A stretch of DNA of 64,000 nt from Antedon bifida (taxonomy: Eukaryota > Echinodermata > Crinoidea > Comatulida > Antedonidae), in contig OY727095.1 in assembly GCA_963402885.1 (NCBI GenBank), forward strand, positions 24,123,001 to 24,187,000, given 5' to 3'. The translations under genes and the position numbers were made by a program. Shown piece after piece: positions 33,297 to 43,958 of the stretch. Each line of letters starts with the position of its first letter. Within the stretch, counting starts at the first letter, position 1. Under the pieces are notes generated by a model. That model saw only the letters and a program-made list of their open reading frames with translations, had not been told where the DNA came from and did not search any database.

Positions 33297-33609
33297 CTAC
33301 CAATAAAAAGTGACTTCATTTGACAATAATCTGAGATAAGTTAGATCTGACTCATTTCAACTTGATCGTTTTCAAACGATCGTCGTTTTGAACTGTTAAC
33401 GATCAACGACGATAGCGTCGAATAACGTCGACAGGAAAACATGCTTAAGGTGTGTAGGCCCTACTCTAAGAAGTGCCTGTGAGGTGTGTCTGGGCTCTTC
33501 TGAAACTTAAGGGTATATCGGCTTCTGTCATTAGCATATGTCATTACATCATCGCTGAGCCTAACTATTGGTCCTAAATTGATATGATCCAGGTACTTTT
33601 TTGAAGGAA

Positions 33610-33860
33610 TTGATTATACTCTAGTAGCTAGATCAACTTTCGTTTGCACTTTGAGGACCAGAGAATTTGACTTCAGAAATTGGTTTAAGGTGGTCAAACA
33701 ATCATTTTTGGCTTGGTTACACATTTTGAAAATGTGGCGAAAGACCAAAAGGTCAGGGTGAAAGATTATAAGACCAAACACCAATAGGTCCTTAAATCTC
33801 GACAACCACTGGTCACTGTGAGGTAATTTTGGTCTAAAATTGATCAGAAGGTATATTATA
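33610..33860. repeat. Dispersed repeat R2, copy 1
   Basis: It contains TAGTAGCTAGATCAACTTTC, ACATTTTGAAAATGTGGCGA and CAGTGAGGTAATTTTGGTC-type segments. A direct copy with an internal deletion lies at 63440-63632. No coding capacity is recognised. Confidence 0.8.
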
Positions 33861-33889
33861 TTAAGGTATTTCAAATCTGTGCTTAAATA

Positions 33890-34245
33890 CTGAACATGTG
33901 CGTTATGTAAACTCAACACGAGCGTCATGTAAACTCAACACGAGCGATGTGTAAATTCAACACGAGCGATGTGTAAACAAAACACGAGCGATGTGTAAAC
34001 TCAACACGAGCGATGTGTAAATTCAACACGAGCGATGTGTAAACTCAACACGAGCGATGTGTAAATTCAACACGAGCGATGTGTAAACTCAACACGAGCG
34101 TCATGTAAACTCAACACGAGCGATGTGTAAATTCAACACGAGCGATGTGTAAACTCAACACGAGCGATGTGTAAACTCAACACGAGCGATGTGTAAACTC
34201 AACACGAGAGATGTGTAGCATACTCAACACGAGCGATGTCAACTT
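33890..34245. repeat. 22-bp minisatellite, about 15 copies
   Basis: The unit is about 22 bp, GATGTGTAAACTCAACACGA plus GC. Variants are TAAATTCAAC and GTCATG. Units alternate in patterns, suggesting higher-order duplication of two units. There are no unique spacers. Confidence 0.93.
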
Positions 34246-34354
34246 AACATAGTTATGTCCGTCCTGGCCAGTACAGAAGATACTGCTAGTCAAAACGGTC
34301 AACATTTTTTAGGGTGAGGGCATTGGTCAGGGGTCTTCCATGGTCCCGGTAGCA

Positions 34355-34400
34355 TTGTTTATTTTATTTATTTATTTATTTATTTTCATTTTATGAGGGT
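34355..34400. repeat. TTTA microsatellite
   Basis: Runs of TTTATTTATTTATT lie just before a GAGGGTGATCC...GGGACCCTC inverted motif, a layout seen at LINE 3' ends. Confidence 0.6.
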
Positions 34401-34664
34401 GATCCATCCAGCATACGCTGATCATTAGGGACCCTCAAACAATACAAACAGAGGCCTAAACGCAAAATAAACTAAAAAAATACAAAATTAACAAAGATAT
34501 AAAAAATAAATATATATATTTTAGAATTAATGTTCTTTGCCTGATTTGTTTATATATATATATACAACACGCTGTTTCTATTGTTATATTTCTTTTATTC
34601 CTGTCCACCCAGGCAGCACTTGCCAACTCATATGCTATGACTTTATCCAAATTCCCTCACTTGC

Positions 34665-34820
34665 ACTGATGAAGGGCTAGTGTTGCCCGAAAGCTCTGCT
34701 AACTTTTCTGGCTGTTTACTTTATCGTTTTGATTTAGCTTTTCGCTTTTTTATTTGTATCTCCATTGAGATCCAGCCACTGATACCCACAGCATTGTCAT
34801 TTTTTTCAGTAATTTGCCTT
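34665..34820 (+). repeat. Dispersed 150-bp repeat, copy 2
   Basis: Reverse complement of 18685-18845. It contains TGATGAAGGGCTAGTGTTGC and TGATACCCACAGCATTGTCA. Confidence 0.8.
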
Positions 34821-34958
34821 TAAATTTATATATATATATTAATTAATTAAATTTCAGTATATCACCGGGCGGTTTCGAATTAATGTTCATTGCCTAATGT
34901 GTTTATATATATATATATATATATATATAATTTCAGTATATCACTGGGCGGTTTAGAA

Positions 34959-35026
34959 TTAATGTTCTTTGCCTCTTGTGTTTATATATATATATATATA
35001 TAAACACAAGAGGCAAAGAACATTAA
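34959..35026. repeat. 68-bp perfect palindrome
   Basis: TTAATGTTCTTTGCCTCTTG leads into a central (TA)n and then its exact reverse complement, with no spacer. Confidence 0.92.
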
Positions 35027-35199
35027 GTCTCGGGCGACTTTTTCTCATTCTCACAGATTTCCTCATCTTTATCGTTTCAAATTAATTAATTAAATTTCAG
35101 TATATCACCGGGCGGTTTAGAATTAATGTTCTTTGCCTGATTTGTTTATATATGATAGAGATAGATATATATATCTATCATATGGCCCGGTTGATGAAG

Positions 35200-36190
35200 C
35201 GAACTGTTTATTCGGCTGGTTATTCGTTTTTTACTAAATAAATTGCATGAAACGAAAAATTAAATATCCAAACAACATTTAACATAATGTTGGCATGTGG
35301 AAGCTGGAAGTGGCGGTCTAGAGCAATCAAGATCATTTGAATCGGTTTACGCACACACAAATATGACACTGTTAACACTAATAAACTGCAACAAAAAAAA
35401 CAAAAAACAACTCTCATTTTCATATCAGAACATTTTTATATTCCAGGCTGCCACAGCAGATAGCCACAAGCACTTTTTTCTTGCTTGTTTGTTGATTTGG
35501 GTAGAGAGGCTGTAAACTCAGAGGAGGAATTATTTGAATTCCTCCCTTTTCACCAATACAAAGTTGCATGAAATGAACGAAGAGATGCAAAAAATTAGAA
35601 TTATAGCATGGAGTGATATTATTAAATGAGAACCATAAGGTTAGATTCCATACACTGTGAAAGTCCAAGAAGCTATCTTGGCTCCGTGTGTATGTGAGAC
35701 GCTTTACCCATCCGTATTGTACGCATTATTACACTAACTAACATATTTATCGCCTGTTAATACACAATTTTGTTTAAAACTATAGGCCCTACCTATTTTG
35801 TTCGAATGTATATTATAGGTGATCTTATACATAATTCTAATAACTATAACTTCTAAATTAGTATTATACATTTGACGTTAGTTACTAACGGCGTTCTAGA
35901 AATCGCGTGATGCATCTTAAACAATAAGTGTGCATTTTGGAACATTCTTCTTGGCTTTTGGAGACAGAATTCGCGAATGACATTCTCTGTATTAATTTTC
36001 ATGTTAAAGTGTATGTTCATGAGGCACCATGATCCCGAAAGCCGCTCATAAGACATTTGATTTCGCAAACAGGTTTTCGTTCTCCGTCTGAGTCGAAAAA
36101 CTTCGCTCAGCTTCAGCAGACGGGCAGTACACATGCGATTAGAAGAAGTAAACGCACATTCGGGAACACATCAGGATCCGCTAATTTTAC
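35200..36190. other. No gene recognised
   Basis: Short ORFs (35297-35515 +, 35420-35668 -, 35853-36134 -) have no domain or conserved motif that I recognise. Some may belong to the LINE fragment that follows. Confidence 0.35.
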
Positions 36191-36550
36191 AATAGCTCAT
36201 ATAGAGGTGCCAAGGTTTGGAATGAGCTACATGAAGATATTAAAAATGTGAACTCTGTCTCTCTTTTTAAGAAACTGTTAACTGCTAATTTCATGTAGCT
36301 TTATTTAAATGTAGTGTATTATTTAACTTTATAGTTAGTAAGTGTATCCTTGTTTTATTTTATTGTAATTGTTTTATTATCTGCTTTTGTTTTTTTGCTT
36401 CTGTAATTGTTTTATTATTTGATTTGATATTTGCTTTTTACATTTATTTTTGTTGGTGTTTTCCTTTGAGCACGGTCTTACTGAAAAACAACTTTTAGTT
36501 GAGTTAAGTATCCGTGATTAAATAAAGCTTATTATTATTATTATTATTAG
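36190..36550 (+). pseudogene. LINE 3' end with ATT tail
   Basis: From about 36195 the + strand reads GAKVWNELHEDIKN and then SVSLFKKLLTANFM before a stop. This is the typical C-terminus of CR1/Daphne-type LINEs (WN.LP..IK...S...FKK). It is followed by a 3' UTR and a (TTA/ATT)n tail at about 36529-36549. Upstream parts are not recognisable. Confidence 0.72.
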
Positions 36551-36574
36551 CTTCCGTTAATGTAACAGGAAGCT
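36549..36574. repeat. Hairpin, possible rolling-circle element edge
   Basis: AGCTTCC and GGAAGCT are separated by 12 bases and followed by CTTGTTGCTG, the same plan as the hairpins at 16000 and 19682. The family assignment is tentative. Confidence 0.35.
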
Positions 36575-37417
36575 CTTGTTGCTGCGAACACAGTCGCTTC
36601 CATCGCTGAAGCTCGAATGAAGATGTTCGTGTCTTGACAGATCATCGTACCAAAATTCAGAGACTTAAAGCATGGCTTGTTATCGGCAGAAAAACGGGTT
36701 TTTAACTAACTAAAACTATGTTTTATAAGATGTTTTATAAATTATGCAAAATATACTATACAGTACTAATATCTATTAAATCAAGTCTTCTTTAGTCTGT
36801 ATACATCCGCCCTTATGAGGGCGGGCATCATTCTCTGTTACATGCAGATTTCTAATGCAAAAATCGCGGATTACTGGTATAAGGAAGGCCAGCCGCATAG
36901 TTATAATATTCTCCCCCAAAAAAATTAAAAGCACCATAAACACAACCAAAACCAACGGCTGCTGCTGGTGTACCGTTTGTAAATGCCTTCGAAGTAAAGA
37001 AAGTAAGAAATTACGCTTTCCATTTTTTCTGATCATCCTTTATTTCAATCGTAACTTGTAAGTCATGTGTGCTTAACTTAAACCGAGTTGGGCTAGGCCT
37101 AGGGCCTCTCTGGGATGTATGACAGACGATCGGGCTTATTCCAAGACGATCGGGTATAAACGCGTGTGGACATTCGGGCCCAACCTAATTAGACGATCGG
37201 GTCCACGAAAACGAATTGGATTTATAATTGTTCTTTCCATGATCTGAGTTCGTGGTACAAATGTAATCAACTATGTACTTTTGAGGCCTAGCTAGACCTG
37301 TAAAGAGTGTTCATGGTCTATACATACAAATATTAATGTTATTGTTAGTGAAGACCACGAGTTGATGGTCTGAGTTTTTCAAATTCATGCTAGAATCTCT
37401 TCTTTGGGACACCCTCT
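36575..37417. other. No gene recognised
   Basis: Several GACGATCGGG/ATTCGGGCCCAA motifs (37126-37202) recur right of the fold-back element at 40188-40336. The ORFs at 36776-37061 show no family features. Confidence 0.4.
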
Positions 37418-37425
37418 ATTCAATT

Positions 37426-39843
37426 GGGTCAGTCTAATTATCGAAAACAACCACAAACAACCGAAAACAAAATAAAAAAATCTAAATACCGAAACCAAAT
37501 TTGTATAATTTTTTTAAAGTCGGCCTCTATTGATGGGTGTTTCTAAAGCTAAGACGACCATACAGAGAGAAAACCGCACGCGCAAAAGCAAAGGAAGACC
37601 CTTGGTAGTATGCACAAAATACAACTCCAAATCGTACAAATTCAATGATATACACCGTAGACTACATTTACTTACAAAATCTATAAACACATTTTGTTTT
37701 AGTCTTTAGATTTTCAAAAACAAAGCATGATTGTACCTAACTTTGCGTTTTCGTCACTTAAAGATGTATTGTCCCGTGAAACACAAAAAATGAAGGTCAA
37801 AATATTCTAAATTTAAATTGGCCATATCAAAGTAATATTAAAGTTATTCACTTTAAGTCGAAAATTCGAGCCAAAAACAACAAGTTTACAGAATTAACAG
37901 GTAAATTAGTTTGATTACATTTCGTCTGGAAAATCGTCGCGAGCGAAAGTAGCCTAAACAAAGATTTCAAACCACGAGTATGCATTATGCATGATGCTAA
38001 TTAGGATTGTTTACAACAACTCGTCACGGTTGAGAAGGTGTTTTCACACAGATCGCGAGGAAGTTTTAAGATTCTGCATATAGCGTAGACAAACAATCAC
38101 GTTGCATTATGAGATATGTTTTGATCGAAAACTTTGACTGGAAGTCAAAGTTTTTTCTTTTTTTTTTTAATGTCTGTTTTTCAGTTAAATTTTTTTTTTT
38201 TTTCGAATAATTTTTGCTGAAAGTTAATAAATATTATGATACTGAACAAAAATTTTTTTGAAATATTTTATTTTTATTTTTTTGGAATTGGTCAAAGGGA
38301 CAATACTAGGGATACCGAGAGCTGACTCCATTTTCATTACCACGATTAAACAGCGCGCACATTACTATGCGCGCAATGTCATTGACGTGGTGTTTTTTAA
38401 CTTTGGTAAACACTTTTTATTAGGTAATTATTCTGAAAATAAATTAATTATGAAAATATCCTTTTGAGTAAATATTTATTTACCTATTATTCTATAGGAT
38501 CAAGTATTTTTTATTTCCATTTCATTCAACCCAAAATGTGAATATAGTGGTTAAAAGATCGTTATCGCCTAGCGCGTATAGCTTTTGTTTACTACGAAAC
38601 CCTCGGAAGGCTCAATGACCTACCATTTTCAACCTTATTTTTATGTAGTTGAGCCTCTTATGACCTCAAAATGTTTTTTATTCCTACACCAAGATAATAT
38701 AGTTCCACATACCATGTGCTTGTTACTAAGAAAAATATTAATTTTAAGTGCTAAAAAAACAGTTTTATCCCGATATGAGGCCTTTATGATTCGAATATTT
38801 CATAGTAACAACCCATATACCATGAAAAATATCCGTTTTGTCCATTTTTAAAATAATTTTTGGAAAATTCCGAGGGGCTCAACTACAAAAACGCCATTTT
38901 GTGGTATGATGTCATCGCAAGCCAATCAAACCTCCACATTTGACCGCTCCGCAGGTGTCACGGTTGAACGATTTTGGATTCTCGCCCTTTGATTGGTTGA
39001 CGCGAATCAACACACAGCGGAATAATTTCTCGCGATTGCCGTGGAGTCACATGGTCTCAGGCCTGTCCAATTACACGTGAAAATAATGCATTGATATTCT
39101 TCGAATGAGGTTAAATAAACACTATTTTTATATAATAAATAAGTAATATCATATTTTATTGAATTTTACAATGTTGATATACAAAATATATTACTTAAAA
39201 CCGTGATTTTATATAATTATTTTTACGAAAAATGACTAGTTCATACAATTGTCGACTGAGGGCGCAATTTGTTTACATCGTTCGTGGCTAAAAACGATCA
39301 TTTTCGGCGATGTTTTAAACCTTATATTTCGAAAAATACAAGTCATATTTTCATAATTCTTTTTTTATTATATAATATTGATACAAAATACTAACAGGCA
39401 ATGTATAATTTGTTTGAAAAATAGTAACTTTTAATTTTACATCGTTATTCCTAACAATACATCTTTAAGTTAATACTGAAGTGATTAAGAATAAAAATGG
39501 ATATGGATTAACATATTCACAATTATTGTGAGAAGTAAATGCGTTGGTTTCTGGATCAAAAATCTAATCTAAAAGACTAAAATCAAAATATTTTTATAGA
39601 TTCTGTAAGTAAATGCGATGTTATCATTGATTGATTGTACGATTTTTAGTTGTATTTTGGCTTTTGCGCATGCGGTCTTCTCTCTGTCATGGTCTTAGCT
39701 CTAGAAACACCCATCAGTAGAGGGCAACATTACAAATTCATATACAAATTTGTTTTCGGTATTTAGATTTTTTTATTTTGTTTTCGGTTTGTTTTTGGTT
39801 ATTTATGGTTATTTTCGGTTGTTTTCGTTAATTAGACTGACCG
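37426..39843. mobile_element. Fold-back DNA element with 8-bp target duplication
   Basis: The first about 270 bp (GGGTCAGTCTAATTA...) are repeated inverted at the right end (...TAATTAGACTGACCG). ATTCAATT flanks it at 37418-37425 and 39844-39851. Inner TIR landmarks are TCTAAATACCGAAA and GATGGGTGTTTCTA. The element has no ORF. Its centre is filled by a TTAA-type element (37762-39464); without that insert it would be about 710 bp and almost wholly palindromic. An 8-bp duplication fits hAT-like transposition, but other superfamilies also give 8 bp. Confidence 0.85.
37762..39464. mobile_element. TTAA-type element, copy D (1.7 kb, nested)
   Basis: Its ends are AGATGTATTGTCCC and AACAATACATCT, with TTAA at 37758-37761 and 39465-39468. 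An internal GGGACAATAC near 38298 suggests that the left 540 bp is itself a smaller unit. The right part (GGGATACCGAGAGCTGACTC onward) recurs at 40500-41340. No transposase is recognised. Confidence 0.75.
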
Positions 39844-40384
39844 ATTCAATTCAGGGGACACTTTCCCATGAAACAAGTGGATATATGAAGAGACAGGGAC
39901 ACATTTGAGTGTGCCAAATGATTGATTACCCCTATTATTAAGGGACAGTATTATTGTTTTCTGTACCAAACGCAATCAAATAATTCATTTAGGCCTATGT
40001 CTCATCTCAACGGTAAAAGTCCTAATCGAATACAACAATGCTACCTCCCTGGCTGGTCAGAGTGGGTCCCATGTACGATCAATAATTTGGTTACTGTAGC
40101 AACACAATATTTCACTTCATCCACTTGGTGTGTATGCCGAGAACTCTATAATAATAATGGAACGGATTTACAAATGATACCCATGGCTATCGGGCCCAAT
40201 GTTAAGACTATCGGGCCCAACGATTAAAACTATAAAGACCAATAAAGACAATCAGGCCCATCATAGAAATGATCGGGCCCATTTCTTTATGGGTTCGACG
40301 TCTTATATGTTTGGCCCAATCGTCCATGGCCCGGATCGTCTGTTTACCTGCTGTTTCACTTTCGCACCTCAATATCTCACCTAA

Positions 40385-41440
40385 TTTCAGTTATATTGTC
40401 CCCCTGAAAAAATAATTTTTTAAAATATTGGATTGAAAAAAAAATTATTTACATGAGAAAATCATAATTTAAAGTAAAAATTAATGCTGTGGCTTTATGA
40501 TAGGGATACCGAGAGCTGACTCCATTTTCATTACCACGATAAGCGCGCAAGATACTATGCAAGCAATGCCATTGACGCGGCGTTTTTATACATAAACAGT
40601 TTTTTTAGATCATTATTCTGAAAATAAATTAATTATGAAAATATTCTTTTGAGTGAATATTTATTTAACTATTCTATAAGATCAAGTATTTTTTATTCCA
40701 TTTCAGTCAACCAAAAACGTGAATAATGTGGTTAAAAGATCATTATCGTCTAGTGTAAAGCTTTTGTTTACTACAAAAACCCTTGAATGGCTCAATAACC
40801 TACCACTTTCAACCTTATTTTTGTAGTTGAGCCTCCTATGACCTCAAAATGTTTTTTATTCCTACACCAAGATAATACATACCATGTGCTTGTTACTAAG
40901 AAAAATATTAATTTTAAGTGCTAAAAAAAGTTTTATCCCAATAATATGAGTGTAATATATTTGTGCTAATACATTGCACGCTTGTTTTATATACTTCAGA
41001 ACCTTTCACGTTCTAAATCGGGACAGCCAAATCCCAAACTTTAATACTGTACATTCAAACCACAGTGGGCGTCACGCGCACGCAGACAGCAAACAGTACA
41101 CATAAACATTACAATGAGGCCTTTACGATTCAAATATTTTATAGTAACAACCCATATATGGGCTCATCATCGTAAGCTATTCAAACCTCTGTTTACGACC
41201 GATCCAGTTGACTCGCAGTTGAACATTTTTGGATTCTTGCCCTTTGATTGGTTGACGCGAATCAACACACTGCAGAAGAATTTTCTTGCGTGTGCCATGA
41301 AGTCACGTTGTCTCTCAGGCCTGTCCAATAACAGTTTTAACTGCAACATCTACAATCATGTGCGCGTGTCTGGGGATCGTATGTCAGCATATCGTGACCT
41401 GTATCATAAACAATTTTATTAATAAACAATGAACATTCTT
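40385..41440. repeat. Partial copy of the nested TTAA-type element
   Basis: It has one end-like motif (TATATTGTCCCCC at 40391). It then has GGGATACCGAGAGCTGACTC, TTGAGTGAATATTTATTT, ACCTCAAAATGTTTTTTATT and CCTTTGATTGGTTGACGCGA, in the same order as 38310-39010. The right end was not found. Confidence 0.75.
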
Positions 41441-42590
41441 TGAGAACATCGTTATTCTACATCTTTCCTTCCAAGCTGGATGCATGGCTAAACTTATTAT
41501 TATCATCAATGGCAGTTAACTTAGCTGTGACTGATAGCAGATTACACTGGTTCAATATGCTTAACAGTTTCAATGGTGTATTGGTTTAAGGCCTATAACA
41601 TTTGTTAATATGATATTGTCATTATAATATTTATAAAACAATTGCAGAATAAATACTGTCGACCAACGATAAAAACAAAACAAATTTCAACAATCCATTC
41701 TTGAACACAATAACAGAACTTTGACCTTTTGGTGGACTAAGGTCGATCCTGGTAACAAGGATTATTCTGCCCTTATGGCGTTTCATAGTCTTTGGTATGC
41801 TGGCGTTTTTACAAGTCTGCCACTTCTTGTCCGTATGTTTGGGAGAAATTCTTTCTCTTGGTCATATGTCATATGTGCATTATGTTGAGGTGATAGGTTT
41901 GCTACGGGGGCTCTAGCCCCCTCGTTGGGGAGCCTAGCGTTGGGGAACACGGGTACTTTTTGTCGGGGAATATAATATACAGTAAAAATCGTTTGCGTTC
42001 ACTTCGCAGCTTCAGCGCCTAGAAAAACGCGATGTTCCATTGACCATGAGTACGTCAGAGGGCTATTATGCACTTTATATGCATTCATTATTGCCAGCGA
42101 TCTAACTACTAAACAATCGTTCAACGTTGGGTCCAGATGCGTGATATCATGTTCCATCCAGGGACCAAAAAGTGTATTGTAGTTACTTTCCAGGCGAAGT
42201 TTACCGATGGTTACGTCGTGTACTATGTGTCGACGTACGCTATAGAGCAAAAACGAATTATGTTAATTGTTCATATGTTCACCAATTTTTAAATTTACTA
42301 GTAACCCTCTGTACCGTGGGGCACCTAAAATAAATATTTCAATTTCATACATACTAAACAAAAAAACATGCCATTTTCGCTTAGCCAACATCTTATTATA
42401 GCTAAGTTACTAAATTTTTCAATGTCCTGTATGTCATGAACTTCTCACCACTCGGAAGTCCAGATGGTACGCACACATACACTTGGGAGGTATAAACTGA
42501 TTTTCCCCGACTGAAAAGGGTCTACGCTTGCGGACGCACCAACTTTTTTACGCCTCTAGGCTATTTTGTTTCATGTTTTGAAGTATAATA
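41441..42590. other. Unassigned stretch with one 83-codon ORF
   Basis: The - strand ORF 41999-42250 (MLYSVRRHIV...) has a protein-like composition (W, H and C present) and a higher GC content than its surroundings. No domain, signal peptide or family is recognised. It could be a captured exon, a transposon relic or chance. Confidence 0.2.
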
Positions 42591-42599
42591 AGTAAAATT

Positions 42600-43495
42600 T
42601 CTGTGACCTCCAACTTTATTTTTCTAAATTTTCTTAGCTCCATCCCAACCACGGTTGTCTGGTTCTGTAGACTTGTAATTTCGTTTCATAGTATCATTAA
42701 TATATATAATTTCAACTCCGGGGACATAATCTTATGTCATCAGTGTTTTTCTTTTTGGTTGCAACCATTGAAGAAACCCAATCGGTGGCTTCTACTACTG
42801 GTGTTATTACACCAAGATCTGTCATTCTCTTAAGCTCGGTTTTTACTTTTTCTTCGATGGGTTTGGGCACACGCCTTTGTATTTTAAAGGCAGTTTGCCT
42901 AATTTGCCATCAAACACTTCTGGAAACTTTGTAATCTTAGGAGCCTCAGCATTGGCTAGCTTGTGTACAAAATCATCATTGAGGTTCAGTTTCATTGAGT
43001 CCTAGAAGGGGTGAGCAGTTTTCTTTCACTATGTAGAAGCTTGTGTTTTATGTTTCACCAGCGACAGTTATTGGTAGGTTTATTTGTCCCATTGTATGAA
43101 TAATTGTACCACTGAAAGCTCTTAGGCTGGCACGCTTTGTGCTGTCAATTGCAGCTTATCGTCCAATACCTTGTATCATGTGATATGGTAAGACATTACA
43201 CTTTGCACCTGTGTCTAACTTTAAAGCTGCGTGTGGTGACATTAACCTTGATATCATTTATCTTATTGAGTAGGTCGATTTAAATTACTGGGTCAATTTG
43301 TTCCATTTCATAATCACACTTGTCACTTTCAGGCAATTGACTGATTTATTGAACGTTTTTCTGACACGAGTAGCTTGGACGCCTTTGCTCCTGTCGGACA
43401 CTGTTGTCTGCATAGTGCTGATTTGCTGTTCTGCTTTGACATAGTATAGCAAAATGACCTGTCACATTTTCTGCACCTGGCACCAAATGCCGTTT
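42600..43495 (-). pseudogene. Degenerate gypsy gag-pol fragment
   Basis: - strand pieces in broken frames include a knuckle-like CARCRKC near 43480 and a retropepsin active site ALKLDTGAKCNVLPYHMI near 43215-43170. An LLGL-type segment lies near 43010. The start of a Ty3/gypsy RT (LKRMTDLGVITPV, then TDWVSSMVATKK) is near 42835-42745. No RT catalytic motif or LTRs are found. It is a fragment of a family different from the element at 421-8060. Confidence 0.8.
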
Positions 43496-43639
43496 TTACT
43501 ATATAGCCCTAGTTAGGCTTTCGTTTAATTTGTGTTTAATATATTGGTTTATAATAATATTATACACCTTTTTCACGAAACGGAAGACATTTTTTATTGA
43601 TGACAAACAATCATAGCGGTTTTTTTTCAGGATACCATG

Positions 43640-43675
43640 TTAAAGATATATTGTCCCCCAAAAATTATTTAGTTC
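43640..43675. repeat. Single end of a TTAA-type MITE
   Basis: TTAAAGATATATTGTCCCCC occurs at 43640-43659 but no matching right end is found before RO60. A truncated copy. Confidence 0.6.
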
Positions 43676-43958
43676 TGTTGGTTATGTTTCCCTGCACAGC
43701 ATTGTTTGTCTTCCGTTCCGTGAAAAATGCGTATTAACGGAAACTAGGCCTGGGCCAATAAGTACAGGTACTGTATCACCATATGTTAATAAGCTGATAA
43801 TGATACTATAACATACTGTAACACTTCTTATGACTTTATAGATTGTTATAAATATAGGCTACTTTAAAATTAATGCACATGAATATTTGATTCAAACAAT
43901 TTGCTTTTTTTTAGGTGTTTATTTCGTCATTCAAATCAATTAATTAGAGTATTGTGAA

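Larger units (their letters stand above)
34490..35190. repeat. TA-rich block with repeated GGCGGTTTAGAATTAATG motif
   Basis: The motif TATATCACCGGGCGGTTT, followed by AATTAATGTTCTTTGCC and a (TA)n run, occurs three times (about 34860, 34940, 35100), with a partial copy near 34523. A related version is near 18913. It includes the 150-bp repeat at 34665-34820 and a perfect palindrome at 34959-35026. Confidence 0.75.
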
